NCBI GenBank assembly: GCA_947460875.1
Contig: CANHGR010000016.1
Coordinates: 1 to 49,949 of the forward strand
Source: Sphingobacteriaceae bacterium
GTDB lineage: Bacteria; Bacteroidota; Bacteroidia; Sphingobacteriales; Sphingobacteriaceae
Length of the DNA stretch: 49,949 bases
Direction: 5' to 3'
The notes below the pieces were generated by a model that was not told where the DNA came from, ran no database searches, and saw nothing but the letters and a program-made list of their open reading frames with translations. Below are positions 8,393 to 17,936 of the stretch, one piece after another (the first letter of the stretch is position 1; each line of letters starts with the position of its first letter). Made by a program: the position numbers and the translations under genes.

Positions 8393-10003
8393 TTAGTCTT
8401 TTCTTTTTACTGCGCCTGTGATTAGCAAGATTAACAGAATACCAGCTCCTCCGGTTCCTGCGAAAGCAATGAAATCGCCATTATTAACGTAGAAAGTTAA
8501 ATCTTCATTCAAATTAATGTCTTCTTTTATAGCGGCAGGAACCCACCAAGAAGTGCTTTTTACCAGGTCCCCACGCTGATTAATAAACGCCGAAATGCCT
8601 GTGTTCGCTGATCTCGCAACCCAACGTCGGGTTTCTATTGCGCGTAGTTTCGCGTAAAGCATGTGTTGGTCCTTGCCTGATGTATTCCCCCACCAGCCGT
8701 CGTTTGTGACAATCGCAATAAATTGCGATCCCTTTTTTACACTTTCTGCGATGTATGCTCCCCATATCGATTCATAACAAATTGCAGGAGTGACACCAAT
8801 ACCGCTTTGCGAATAAAATACTCCTGCCTCCTCCTGACTGCCGAACCCACCCGAAGATCCACCAAAACTTTCAAATATCGGTTTCAAGAAAGTTAGTAGC
8901 GTTGGAAAAGGTAATTTTTCAACGCCCGGCACCAATCTAGATTTATGATAGAACTGAACTTTTGAAGAGTTCTCTATTTGTACTGCAGAATTAAAATAAT
9001 CAAAGTATTTCCCTACTTCTTTCTTAAAAGTTGCTGTCGGCGTTTTTGGCGCAGGGTATAAAAGGTAGCTGGAAATTCCAGAGATGACATTACCGTTTTT
9101 GTATTGATTCAAAAAGTCGTGAACTTGTATGTAGTTGACATTTGACCTTATTTTTTCTTCATCTACATAGTCGGGCAGTCCGGTTTCTGGCCAAATAAAA
9201 TATTCTGTATTAGGTTGAGCAACAGATTCAGATAATGTTATAAGCTGTTGAACTTGCATGAAAGAAGGGCTGTTCCATTTCAAGTAAGGATCAATATTCG
9301 GCTGGACAACTACCACATTGGCCGGATTCAATTTTTCCTGGTAATTGGTATAAATGGTAAGAGAACAGATTATTGGGGATGCGATGACGACGCTCGTAGC
9401 TATAATCAGTTTATTCTTGTCTGCTGATGAAGATTTAACACTTTTATATAATTCGAAAACAAGGATATTAGATATAAGAATCCAAAGCGTGCCTCCATAA
9501 ACGCCGGTAAATTCATACCATTGAACTAACTGATGCGTCGATGCGAAGGCATTGCCTAATGTCATCCACGGGAAGGCAAGATCCCAAGACTGGTGTAGAA
9601 ATTCATATGCTATCCATAAGCAAATTAGGGCTGTGTATGACCAAGGCTTTGAAGAAACCCGGCGGAATCTATAGTACAACCAAAAAACGAAGGCCATCAG
9701 CAGGGATCCCAGTCCGAAAGGGATTAATGAAATAAATGAGGCGATCCAAACGGGTAGTCCGGCGCTGGTAAAGGAATTAAACACCCAATAGATACAGGAG
9801 GTGTTCCAAACCAAAAAAGTTAAGAAGCTCAACCAAAATATCTTTCCACCTTTTCGTTGCGCACTGAAATCCATTATTGTCTCGAGCGCGATTAAAAGTG
9901 GAACAAAGCCTATCAGAACTAAAGGAGCAGTAAATGGTATGGGCGGCCAAGCTAACCAGAGGATAAATGCACTTGAGAGAGCTAGAAAAATGTTCTTTTT
10001 CAA
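8393..10003 (-). CDS. lnt: Apolipoprotein N-acyltransferase
   Basis: Lnt adds the third acyl chain to lipoproteins at the periplasmic face of the inner membrane. The 536-residue protein has an N-terminal bundle of hydrophobic helices, then a carbon-nitrogen hydrolase domain. The catalytic Glu is in FIWPETGLPDY, the Lys in YHKSRLVPGVE and the Cys in AICYESIWG. One more C-terminal helix anchors it (FAGTGGAGILLILLITGA). It is the last gene of the minus-strand group rsmI, PH-SHOCT protein, lnt; its ATG lies one base after the preceding stop codon. Confidence 0.94.
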   Translation of the reverse strand: MKKNIFLALSSAFILWLAWPPIPFTAPLVLIGFVPLLIALETIMDFSAQRKGGKIFWLSFLTFLVWNTSCIYWVFNSFTSAGLPVWIASFISLIPFGLGSLLMAFVFWLYYRFRRVSSKPWSYTALICLWIAYEFLHQSWDLAFPWMTLGNAFASTHQLVQWYEFTGVYGGTLWILISNILVFELYKSVKSSSADKNKLIIATSVVIASPIICSLTIYTNYQEKLNPANVVVVQPNIDPYLKWNSPSFMQVQQLITLSESVAQPNTEYFIWPETGLPDYVDEEKIRSNVNYIQVHDFLNQYKNGNVISGISSYLLYPAPKTPTATFKKEVGKYFDYFNSAVQIENSSKVQFYHKSRLVPGVEKLPFPTLLTFLKPIFESFGGSSGGFGSQEEAGVFYSQSGIGVTPAICYESIWGAYIAESVKKGSQFIAIVTNDGWWGNTSGKDQHMLYAKLRAIETRRWVARSANTGISAFINQRGDLVKSTSWWVPAAIKEDINLNEDLTFYVNNGDFIAFAGTGGAGILLILLITGAVKRKD

Positions 10004-10004
10004 T

Positions 10005-10589
10005 TTATAGGTCTGAGAGTATACTGGCTTTTTTTGTTTCGTATTCTTCGAGGGAGATCAATTGTTTTTCGAAAAGACTTTTAAGCTTTTGCAATTTCTG
10101 CGTAAGCTCGTCTTCCCGATCGGGTAGCGCTATGTGTTCTATTTTAGGCTCAATATGCGGGGCGGCCTGATTCGCTTTTTCCTGTTGAACACGAAGCAAT
10201 TCTTTATATTGATCGAGTTGCTCGTTAGAATACTGATACAATTTTCTTGCCTGTATTTTGGGGATATAATCGATCGCAATATTCTCTCCTTTTTGAGGTA
10301 CGGCGACAAATTTAGCGCCGAAAAATTCTTCTTTGAAAGATACCTCTTTGACATCCGCCCAAGCGAAAATGATAAAATCTGTTGTCAATCCAAGATTGCC
10401 CGGAATACAGAAAATGATGCGCTTGTTGGTAACAGCTATAGAATCAGGGATGAGCGTAACCGCCGGTTTTTTCTGAATTGCCAGATAGACAATCGCTTCG
10501 CCGGAAGTTAGCATATCGTGCAGTTTTCCGAGCACTTTTTCTGCTACTTTCGGATCTTGATCGTCAGTTATAAATTGTTCTAAAGACAT
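10005..10589 (-). CDS. YokE-like PH domain protein with C-terminal SHOCT motif
   Basis: The N-terminal 120 residues resemble bacterial PH-like domains of the YokE type, with a block such as PDSIAVTNKRIIF and later VPQKGENIAIDYIPK. The C-terminus (LTQKLQKLKSLFEKQLISLE followed by EYETKKASIL) is a SHOCT-type short helical motif. These domains are presumed to mediate protein or membrane contacts; no reaction is known. A longer start at 10616 would overlap rsmI by 20 bases. I chose the ATG at 10589 because it gives no overlap and a natural N-terminus (MSLEQFITDDQ). It sits between rsmI and lnt in one operon. Confidence 0.75.
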   Translation of the reverse strand: MSLEQFITDDQDPKVAEKVLGKLHDMLTSGEAIVYLAIQKKPAVTLIPDSIAVTNKRIIFCIPGNLGLTTDFIIFAWADVKEVSFKEEFFGAKFVAVPQKGENIAIDYIPKIQARKLYQYSNEQLDQYKELLRVQQEKANQAAPHIEPKIEHIALPDREDELTQKLQKLKSLFEKQLISLEEYETKKASILSDL

Positions 10590-10596
10590 AATTTTT

Positions 10597-11271
10597 TCAT
10601 GATTTTCCAGCCACACAAATTACAAATTCTCCCTTTAAAGTATGGGTTTCAAAATGCGTTTTAATTTCAATCAAGGTGCCCCGTACGGTTTCTTCAAATA
10701 GCTTAGATATTTCGCGCGATACGGAGGCCTGCCTTTCTTGACCAAAGAGGTCGATAAATTCTTGAAGTGCTTTTAATAATCTATGGGGTGACTCATAAAA
10801 AATCATTGTGCGCGACTCGTCGGTCAACTCCCTTAATCTAGTTTGTCTTCCCTTTTTTACGGGCAAGAACCCTTCGAAAGTAAATCTGTCTGCGGGTAAG
10901 CCGGAGTTAACTAGGGCGGGTACAAAAGCCGTAGCTCCCGGTAGGCATTCAACTGCAATATCTTCTTTTAATGCTTCTCTAACTAGTAAAAATCCCGGAT
11001 CAGAAATGCCTGGGGTGCCAGCATCAGATATTTGAGCAATTTGCTTTCCTTCCTTCAACAACCTTACTATTTCAATAGCCGATTTATGTTCATTGTGTTG
11101 ATGATGAGCAAAGACTTTTTTATCGATCCCGAAATGCCTTAAAAGAGGGGCACTGGTTCGGGTGTCTTCCGCAAGGATAATATCACATTCCTTCAAAATT
11201 CGAATGGCCCGTAGAGTAATATCTTCAAGGTTTCCGATCGGAGTAGGGACGAGGTAAAGTTTGCCGCTCAT
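10597..11271 (-). CDS. rsmI: 16S rRNA (cytidine-1402-2'-O)-methyltransferase
   Basis: RsmI methylates the ribose of C1402 in the ribosomal decoding centre using S-adenosylmethionine. The 224-residue protein shows the family blocks LYLVPTPIGNLEDITLRAI, LAEDTRTSAPLLRHFGI and SDAGTPGISDPGFLLVREA. It lacks the roughly 60-residue C-terminal part of the E. coli enzyme, which I believe is normal for Bacteroidetes. It is divergent from serS across 84 bases and heads the minus-strand operon. Confidence 0.93.
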   Translation of the reverse strand: MSGKLYLVPTPIGNLEDITLRAIRILKECDIILAEDTRTSAPLLRHFGIDKKVFAHHQHNEHKSAIEIVRLLKEGKQIAQISDAGTPGISDPGFLLVREALKEDIAVECLPGATAFVPALVNSGLPADRFTFEGFLPVKKGRQTRLRELTDESRTMIFYESPHRLLKALQEFIDLFGQERQASVSREISKLFEETVRGTLIEIKTHFETHTLKGEFVICVAGKS

Positions 11272-11332
11272 TTATATAATGTTGCAATTTGTTCTGCGTT
11301 AAAAAACTTACAACCGCATTCCCAAAGTGTTA

Positions 11333-11340
11333 TATCTTTG
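11333..11340 (+). promoter_or_regulatory. Bacteroidetes -7 box for serS
   Basis: TATCTTTG matches TAnnTTTG exactly and ends 15 bases before the serS ATG, implying a very short leader. No good -33 TTG was seen at 17-23 bases upstream. Confidence 0.5.
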
Positions 11341-11355
11341 CCAAAAGTTTAAATT

Positions 11356-12627
11356 ATGCTGCAAGTTAGTTATATCCGCGAAAATAGGGATAAGGTTTTA
11401 GAGCGATTGGCTGTAAGGAGTTTTAAACAGCCTGAGCTTATTGACCAAATAATTAATCTTGATGACGATAGACGCAAGATTCAGACCCAGCTCGACTCAC
11501 TCTTAGCCGACGCAAATTCTTCTGCAAAGCAGATTGGTGATCTGATGAGACAAGGGTTGAAAGATAAGGCCGATGAGCTGAAAACGCAGACCGCTAATTC
11601 GAAGGAACAGACGAAGGAATTGGGCGATAAGCTTGTCGCAGCAGAAAAGCTTTTAGAAGCCGATCTACTTCTGCTGCCAAATTTGCCACATTCATCGGTA
11701 CCGAAAGGAGTAGGTGCTGAGAATAATGTTGTTGTATTGAAGCATGGCGATTGTCAATCTTTGCCTGAAAATGCACTTCCACATTGGGAATTGGCCGCCA
11801 AATATGATATTATAGATTTTGAACTTGGAAACAAAATCGCCGGTGCAGGCTTTCCGGTTTATAAAGGCAAGGGCGCTAAATTACAGCGCGCACTAATCAA
11901 CTTTTTTTTAGATAGTGCTGAAAAAGCTGGATATCATGAGATTCAACCACCAATAGTGGTTAATCAAGATTCAGGATACGGAACCGGTCAGCTTCCGGAT
12001 AAAGAAGGACAGATGTATCATATCGGAATAGATAACTTGTACCTCATTCCAACGGCAGAAGTGCCTATCACGAATCTATATCGAGATGTGATCTTGAAAG
12101 AAGAAGAACTGCCCGTAAAAAATTGCGGCTATACCCCATGTTTCCGTCGCGAAGCGGGGTCTTACGGAGCACATGTCAGGGGTCTAAACAGGCTACATCA
12201 GTTTGATAAGGTAGAGTTGGTGCAAGTAGTCCATCCCGATAGGTCGTATGAGATTTTAGAAGATATGAACCAATATGTTCAATCATTATTGCAGGCACTT
12301 GAACTTCCATACCGTGTTTTAAGCCTTTGCGGTGGCGATATGGGCTTCACATCAGCAAAAACCTATGATATGGAAGTATGGTGCGCGGCCCAAGCGCGCT
12401 GGTTGGAGGTATCTTCTGTTTCAAATTTCGAAACTTTTCAAAGTTATCGTCTTAAACTTCGTTTTCGAGGAAAAGAGGGAAAACCCCAATTAGCACATAC
12501 TTTAAATGGAAGTGCCTTAGCCTTGCCTAGGATAGTAGCTTCATTATTAGAGAATAATCAAACAGATAAAGGAATAAAAATTCCGAAGGCCTTGGTCCCA
12601 TATACCAAGTTTGAGTGGATTGATTAA
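11356..12627 (+). CDS. serS: Seryl-tRNA synthetase
   Basis: This class II synthetase charges tRNA-Ser (and tRNA-Sec where present). The N-terminal third forms the long antiparallel coiled-coil arm (about residues 30-105, charged heptads). The catalytic core shows TAEVPITNLYRD, motif 2 as FRREAGSYGAHVRGLNRLHQ and motif 3 as LNGSALALPRIVASLLE. Length 423 is typical. It stands alone on the plus strand, with xylB 208 bases downstream. Confidence 0.97.
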   Translation: MLQVSYIRENRDKVLERLAVRSFKQPELIDQIINLDDDRRKIQTQLDSLLADANSSAKQIGDLMRQGLKDKADELKTQTANSKEQTKELGDKLVAAEKLLEADLLLLPNLPHSSVPKGVGAENNVVVLKHGDCQSLPENALPHWELAAKYDIIDFELGNKIAGAGFPVYKGKGAKLQRALINFFLDSAEKAGYHEIQPPIVVNQDSGYGTGQLPDKEGQMYHIGIDNLYLIPTAEVPITNLYRDVILKEEELPVKNCGYTPCFRREAGSYGAHVRGLNRLHQFDKVELVQVVHPDRSYEILEDMNQYVQSLLQALELPYRVLSLCGGDMGFTSAKTYDMEVWCAAQARWLEVSSVSNFETFQSYRLKLRFRGKEGKPQLAHTLNGSALALPRIVASLLENNQTDKGIKIPKALVPYTKFEWID

Positions 12628-12835
12628 TGCTGCTATTTGAATAGTAATTTTAGAGTTTGCTGAAGCTTTTGTCAAAATGCCTACAAATTGTTATTTATGA
12701 TTTTTAATAAATCTTTTTTATAATTTTACGCTCCTGTCCGCTCGTCAGGCAATTAACCAATAAGAAAAACAAAAATTAACATATACCTTTTATTGTCAAT
12801 TAACAGGTATCAGTTTTAAACATCGGGATATAATT

Positions 12836-14320
12836 ATGTTGTTATTAGGGATAGATATAGGCACTTCTTCAATTAAAGTATCGGTTGTCGATTCAGAGAC
12901 CCAGCAAAGTATCGTCTCAGCACAATATCCAGATGAAGAAACTGATATTATTTCGGTGCATCCCGGATGGGCTGAACAATCGCCTGAAATGTGGTGGAGC
13001 CATGTAAAAAAAGCGATACTTAGAGCAAATGCAATGACTAAGTATAACCCCAAGGATATCGGCTCTATAGGTATTGCCTATCAGATGCACGGACTTGTAG
13101 CGGTTAATAAAGATGGAGAAGTTCTTCGTAATTCTATTATTTGGTGCGACAGTCGTGCGGTTGAAATAGGCAATGATGCTTTTGACGCAATCGGGCATGA
13201 AAAGGCTTTATCTCATCTATTAAATTCGCCAGGAAATTTTACTGCTTCAAAGTTGGCCTGGGTGAAAGCAAATGAACCAGCTATTTATGCCTCTATAGAT
13301 AAAGTTATGCTTCCTGGAGATTTCATCTCTATGAAACTTACAGGAGAGATAACTACCAGTATTTCAGCTCTTTCTGAAGGTGTTTTCTGGGATTTCAAGG
13401 AAGACCAGCTATCTGAAGATGTGATGGGATACTACCAACTGGATAAAGCTCTAATCCCTCAAGTCCGTCCGGTATTTTCTGATCATGGAAAATTGATGAA
13501 GAGCATGGCCGATGAATTGGGCTTAAAGGAATCTATACCAGTAACGTATAAAGCGGGTGATCAGCCGAATAATGCTTTATCACTAAATGTATTAGAACCG
13601 GGTGAAGTTGCCGCTACTGCCGGCACTTCAGGTGTAATTTATGGTGTGAGCGATCAATTGGTGTATGATCAACAATCGAGGATCAATACATTCGCACATG
13701 TTAACTATGCAGAAGATAGAAAGCGTCTTGGCGTCTTGCTTTGTATAAATGGCACAGGAATTCTGAACCGCTGGATAAAAAATATGCTGGCATCAGATAT
13801 TAGTTATTCTGACATGAATAGCAAGGGGCAGCAGATCAACATCGGAAGTGATGGCTTGCGAGTTTTGCCTTTTGGTAATGGCGCAGAGCGAATGCTCAAC
13901 AACGAAATTGTGGGTGTGCACTTCCAGAACATCGATCTTAATTTGCATACGCAGGCGCATATGTTCAGAGCAGTACAGGAGGGTATTGCTTTTGCGTTTA
14001 GATATGGCCTGGATATTATGCGCGAAAACGGAATGAATCCGAGGGTGATTAGGGCAGGAATAGCAAATCTTTTTCTGAGTGAACTCTTTACGGAGGCGTT
14101 TGTAAATGCAACTCATGTGCCTGTAGAGCTTTATAAGAATGACGGTAGCGTAGGAGCAGCTTTAGGCGCTGGTATTGGTGTAAAAGCATTTGCATCTGCA
14201 ACTGAAGCATTTAGCAAAAGCAAACCGCTTCAGTTGGTTGAGCCGCGAGCTATTGATCGCTACGAACCGGTTTATCAGGAGTGGAAAGAACTATTGGAAA
14301 AACAATTAACGAAAAACTAA
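12836..14320 (+). CDS. xylB: Xylulokinase (FGGY family)
   Basis: It phosphorylates D-xylulose to xylulose 5-phosphate for the pentose phosphate pathway. The N-terminal FGGY signature is [16 protein letters not shown], and the actin-like ATPase fold continues through residues such as AGDQPNNAL and [11 protein letters not shown]. The C-terminal nucleotide-binding block is [17 protein letters not shown]. The pairing with xylA 19 bases downstream fixes the substrate as xylulose and not glycerol or another polyol. No transporter or XylR-type regulator is in the cluster. The 208 bases upstream are AT-rich, with only an imperfect -7-like box (TACCTTTT near 12785). Confidence 0.93.
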   Translation: MLLLGIDIGTSSIKVSVVDSETQQSIVSAQYPDEETDIISVHPGWAEQSPEMWWSHVKKAILRANAMTKYNPKDIGSIGIAYQMHGLVAVNKDGEVLRNSIIWCDSRAVEIGNDAFDAIGHEKALSHLLNSPGNFTASKLAWVKANEPAIYASIDKVMLPGDFISMKLTGEITTSISALSEGVFWDFKEDQLSEDVMGYYQLDKALIPQVRPVFSDHGKLMKSMADELGLKESIPVTYKAGDQPNNALSLNVLEPGEVAATAGTSGVIYGVSDQLVYDQQSRINTFAHVNYAEDRKRLGVLLCINGTGILNRWIKNMLASDISYSDMNSKGQQINIGSDGLRVLPFGNGAERMLNNEIVGVHFQNIDLNLHTQAHMFRAVQEGIAFAFRYGLDIMRENGMNPRVIRAGIANLFLSELFTEAFVNATHVPVELYKNDGSVGAALGAGIGVKAFASATEAFSKSKPLQLVEPRAIDRYEPVYQEWKELLEKQLTKN

Positions 14321-14339
14321 ATATCAAATAATAAACATT

Positions 14340-15671
14340 ATGGCAAGTATTGTAACAGGAGACAAAGAATTTTTTAAGGGAATAGCAAAAATTCAATATG
14401 AGGGTCTTGAATCAGATAATCCCCTAGCTTTCCGTTGGTACGACGAGAATAAAGTGGTTGCGGGAAAGACAATGAAAGAGCATTTCAAGTTTGCAGTGGC
14501 TTATTGGCATTCATTCTGCGGGAATGGTTCAGATCCATTTGGCGGACCAACGCAAACTTTTGCTTGGGATGAAAAATCGGAGCCTGTTGCACGTGCAAAA
14601 GATAAGATGGATGCTGCGTTTGAATTCATCACTAAACTTGGACTTCCATATTATTGCTTTCATGATACAGATCTTGTAGAACATGGTAATGACATTTTAG
14701 AAAACGATAAAAGACTACAAGCAATTACTGCCTATGCTAAGCAAAAGCAAGCTGACAGTAGTGTTAAATTGCTTTGGGGTACTGCCAACTTATTCTCTCA
14801 TCGCCGCTACATGAACGGTGCTTCGACCAACCCTGATTTTCATGTGTTAACACACGGAGCCGCTCAGGTTAAAGGAGCTTTAGATGCAACTATCGCGCTC
14901 AAAGGTGAAAATTATGTATTCTGGGGCGGTCGTGAAGGCTATATGAGCTTGTTAAACACAAATATGAAACGTGAGCAAGAGCATTTGGCAAGATTCCTCC
15001 ATGCTTCTAAAGATTATGCGCGTAAAAATGGATTTAAAGGCACATTCTTCATCGAGCCAAAGCCATGCGAGCCGACTAAGCATCAGTATGATTATGATGT
15101 GGCAACTGTTTTAGGTTTCCTCCGTCAGTATGATCTTCTAAATGATTTCAAAATGAACATCGAAGTAAACCATGCAACTCTCGCGGGTCATACTTTCCAA
15201 CATGAATTGCAAACGGCAGTTGATGCAGGCGCTTTAGGCTCTATCGATGCTAATCGTGGCGATTACCAAAATGGCTGGGATACAGACCAGTTCCCGAATA
15301 GCCTTAATGAACTTGCCGAATCAATGATGATCATCTTGCAAGGCGGTGGTTTACAGGGTGGTGGTGTTAATTTTGACGCTAAAATCAGAAGAAATTCTAC
15401 AGATCCTGCAGATTTGTTCTATGCGCATATTGGTGGTATTGACACATTTGCCAGGGCGTTGGTTATCGCAGACAATATCCTTACTAAATCTGATTACAAA
15501 AAGGTTTTGACTGATCGTTATTCTTCTTACGACAGTGGAAAAGGAAAAGAGTTTGAACAAGGCAAATTAACTCTTGAGGATTTGAGAGAATATGCGATCC
15601 AGAATGGCGAGCCTGCTACTATTAGCGGAAAGCAAGAATATCTTGAAGCATTAATTAACAGATATATCTAA
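14340..15671 (+). CDS. xylA: Xylose isomerase
   Basis: It interconverts D-xylose and D-xylulose in a TIM barrel with two divalent metals. The family blocks are clear: [10 protein letters not shown] with the catalytic His, [15 protein letters not shown], the metal ligands in [14 protein letters not shown] and [14 protein letters not shown], and the closing DTDQFP. The 443 residues place it with the longer class II enzymes. It is translated with xylB as an operon and ends in a strong hairpin terminator. Confidence 0.97.
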   Translation: MASIVTGDKEFFKGIAKIQYEGLESDNPLAFRWYDENKVVAGKTMKEHFKFAVAYWHSFCGNGSDPFGGPTQTFAWDEKSEPVARAKDKMDAAFEFITKLGLPYYCFHDTDLVEHGNDILENDKRLQAITAYAKQKQADSSVKLLWGTANLFSHRRYMNGASTNPDFHVLTHGAAQVKGALDATIALKGENYVFWGGREGYMSLLNTNMKREQEHLARFLHASKDYARKNGFKGTFFIEPKPCEPTKHQYDYDVATVLGFLRQYDLLNDFKMNIEVNHATLAGHTFQHELQTAVDAGALGSIDANRGDYQNGWDTDQFPNSLNELAESMMIILQGGGLQGGGVNFDAKIRRNSTDPADLFYAHIGGIDTFARALVIADNILTKSDYKKVLTDRYSSYDSGKGKEFEQGKLTLEDLREYAIQNGEPATISGKQEYLEALINRYI

Positions 15672-15700
15672 TAAATTCCGGTCAGCCGGATGGTATTTAT

Positions 15701-15734
15701 AGCGGGATACAGGTTTTGTGTATCCCGCTTTTTA
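15701..15734 (+). terminator. Intrinsic terminator after xylA
   Basis: AGCGGGATAC (15701-15710) pairs perfectly with GTATCCCGCT (15720-15729) around a 9-base loop, followed by TTTTTA. It lies 30 bases after the xylA stop. The 3' end touches the stop codon of the convergent tetR gene (15732-15734), so it may act on both strands, though the minus-strand U tract is weak. Confidence 0.88.
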
Positions 15735-16310
15735 TTTAAGCGCTGCCTTAACTAAATAAGGCAATATTTCTTTTTGAAAGGATATGAAGTTCTTTCTCAC
15801 GTCCGAGTCGCTTACGGAAGTGAACGCAAATGAAAAGATAATGCTTTTGCTGGCCTTGATCAAAAACCGCAGCCTTTCTGAGTAATCGGCAGCATTTCTA
15901 AATAATGGCGCTTGGTTAAAGGATTGGATTAAAAGCATTTCCAAGTCGTCCGATAAAGCTTTAAGGAATTCTTGAGAGTTGGCAGATTCACGGATAAACT
16001 CCCAGCCAATAAATTCATTGCAAACGGTATAAGATAGCCGACTTGTTTTGAGGATAAGGTCGCTCAAATACGCTTCTTCACTCAAATCTTCGGATACATT
16101 ATTAATCAGATCTTGAACGCTATCTCTGATATAATCCATCAAGATAGTGTGGAGCAGCACTTCTTTGCCTTCAAAATGTTTATAGATGGTTGCTTTAGCG
16201 ATTTTCGCTCTCTTAGCAATTTCTACAACGCTAGTTTTATGATAGCCGAATCTCCTGAACAGGTCGCGCGCAGACTTTTTTATACTTTCAGCAACTATAT
16301 CCTGTTCCAT
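15732..16310 (-). CDS. TetR/AcrR family transcriptional regulator
   Basis: The 192-residue protein has a TetR-type helix-turn-helix at about residues 20-50 (TSVVEIAKRAKIAKATIYKH, then FEGKEVLL), followed by an all-helical ligand domain with no assignable ligand. Its ATG (16308-16310) directly abuts the TAA of the upstream lipoprotein gene, and that gene overlaps pheS, so all three appear to form one transcript with the regulator last. No efflux pump or obvious target lies nearby. It converges on xylA across the terminator. Confidence 0.9.
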   Translation of the reverse strand: MEQDIVAESIKKSARDLFRRFGYHKTSVVEIAKRAKIAKATIYKHFEGKEVLLHTILMDYIRDSVQDLINNVSEDLSEEAYLSDLILKTSRLSYTVCNEFIGWEFIRESANSQEFLKALSDDLEMLLIQSFNQAPLFRNAADYSERLRFLIKASKSIIFSFAFTSVSDSDVRKNFISFQKEILPYLVKAALK

Positions 16311-16721
16311 TTAATTTTGCACAACAATTTCAAAACTTGTTAGCCTTACTTGATAGCTCTTAAGCGATCTGGTTGCAGGGGCTTTGGACGGCGAACCATC
16401 AAAAAGTGAAAATTTGGCTCCGCTGCATACGTCATCTGCTCCCAGACCGGTTTCATCCGGCACTACTGCGCACTTCGCTGTCGGGTTTACTGTACTGCAC
16501 CGGTCATAAGCAACGTATGCTCCGTCTGTCCTTCGGTAGATAATTAGACCGGCAACCCCTTGATTATTTACAAGCAGTACTCCATTTGCGTTTTTATTAA
16601 TCTGAAATTGCTGAATAGAGATCCTGTAATTTACATAAACATCTGGTATGATGTCTGAGCTATCCTTAGCACAGGAAGTCAACATTAATACGAAACCCAC
16701 TGACAGCCATATCCTTTGCAT
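16311..16721 (-). CDS. Lipoprotein with degenerate Rieske-like pattern
   Basis: The 136-residue protein has a short signal peptide with lipobox LTSC (Cys17), so it should be anchored in the envelope. The mature part resembles a small Rieske fold: after YVAYDRC (Cys75) come Cys84 and then DDVCSGAKFSLFDG (Cys99). The positions where Rieske proteins carry the two iron-binding histidines are Thr77 and Ala102, so a [2Fe-2S] centre seems unlikely. The cysteines may instead form a disulfide. TTG at 16724 is an alternative start; I chose the ATG at 16721, which forms TGATG with the pheS stop and so suggests coupled translation. The function is unknown. Confidence 0.75.
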   Translation of the reverse strand: MQRIWLSVGFVLMLTSCAKDSSDIIPDVYVNYRISIQQFQINKNANGVLLVNNQGVAGLIIYRRTDGAYVAYDRCSTVNPTAKCAVVPDETGLGADDVCSGAKFSLFDGSPSKAPATRSLKSYQVRLTSFEIVVQN

Positions 16722-17773
16722 CAAATCAGTTCCGTTTGAAATTGTTTAAGGAAACGCACATCATTTTCTGAAAATAAACGCAAATCCTTTATTTGGTATT
16801 TTAGGTTTGTAATTCGTTCAATACCCATCCCGAAGGCAAATCCACTAAACTTTGTACTATCTATGCCGCAATTTTCAAGCACACTGGGGTCAACCATCCC
16901 ACAGCCTAAAATTTCTACCCATCCTGATTGCTTACACATTTGGCATCCCTTGCCTTTGCAAATAGTGCAAGAGATATCCATTTCTGCCGATGGCTCTGTA
17001 AACGGAAAATATGACGGACGAAAGCGAACTTTAGTACCTTCGCCATACATTTCTTGTACAAAATAGAATAATGTTTGCTTTAAATCTGCAAAAGAAACGT
17101 TCTCATCCACGTATAATCCCTCTACCTGATGAAAAAAGCAGTGTGCACGAGCTGAAATCGCTTCGTTTCTATAAACCCTACCTGGCATAATTGCTCTGAA
17201 TGGAGGCTTTCCGTTTTCCATCATTCGTACTTGCACCGATGAGGTATGTGTGCGCAGTGCGATTGCCCCGCCCTTGTCATCCTTATTCGAGGAAGGTGAT
17301 GTGCTAATAAAAAAAGTATCCTGCATGTCGCGGGCCGGATGTTCCTCAGGAAAATTAAGAGCAGTAAAATTGTGCCAGTCATCTTCAACTTCGGGGCCTT
17401 CCTCCACGTTAAAGCCTAGCCGCTTAAATATCTCTATAATTTCCTTTCTGACGAGAGATAAAGGATGTCGGGCTCCCAATTCAAACCCTTCGCCCGGAAG
17501 CGTTAAGTCGGGTTTTGAATCGCCCGTCAAGGTTTGTTCCGTTAAATTTTCCTTTAGCGTCCTATATCTTTCTTCAGCCAAGTTTTTAAAATCGTTTAAT
17601 ACCTTGCCAATTAAACGTTTTTCTTCCGGACTAACATTCTTAAATTCTTCAAAAAGATCTTTGATAATACCTTTAGTTCCAAGAAATTTGATCCTGAAAT
17701 TCTCCAGTTCATCCGGAAAAGATGATTTAAAATCATTTATTTCTTCTGAATACTGGTTTATTTTATGTTGCAT
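16721..17773 (-). CDS. pheS: Phenylalanyl-tRNA synthetase alpha subunit
   Basis: PheS forms the alpha2beta2 enzyme that charges tRNA-Phe. The N-terminal coiled coil is followed by the class II core with GARHPLSLVRKEI, motif 2 in MPGRVYRNEAISARAHCFFH and motif 3 in GFAFGMGIERI. A four-cysteine insertion (CTICKGKGCQMC) precedes SGWVEILGCGMV; this is a known variant of the family and may bind zinc. The 350-residue length is normal. The partner pheT is not in this window. The next gene overlaps the stop by one base. Confidence 0.96.
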   Translation of the reverse strand: MQHKINQYSEEINDFKSSFPDELENFRIKFLGTKGIIKDLFEEFKNVSPEEKRLIGKVLNDFKNLAEERYRTLKENLTEQTLTGDSKPDLTLPGEGFELGARHPLSLVRKEIIEIFKRLGFNVEEGPEVEDDWHNFTALNFPEEHPARDMQDTFFISTSPSSNKDDKGGAIALRTHTSSVQVRMMENGKPPFRAIMPGRVYRNEAISARAHCFFHQVEGLYVDENVSFADLKQTLFYFVQEMYGEGTKVRFRPSYFPFTEPSAEMDISCTICKGKGCQMCKQSGWVEILGCGMVDPSVLENCGIDSTKFSGFAFGMGIERITNLKYQIKDLRLFSENDVRFLKQFQTELI

Positions 17774-17936
17774 TTTTATTGTGTTAGGCTTTGAGGGTAC
17801 TTGCTAAAGGTATTATATCTCAATTATCAAAAAAATAAAATCTGTTCGCTAAATTACCATTTATCTTAGATTAGGGCAATAATCAAATTTGAACTTAGGT
17901 GTAAAATAATTTAGCTAAAATGTGTTTAATTCATTT

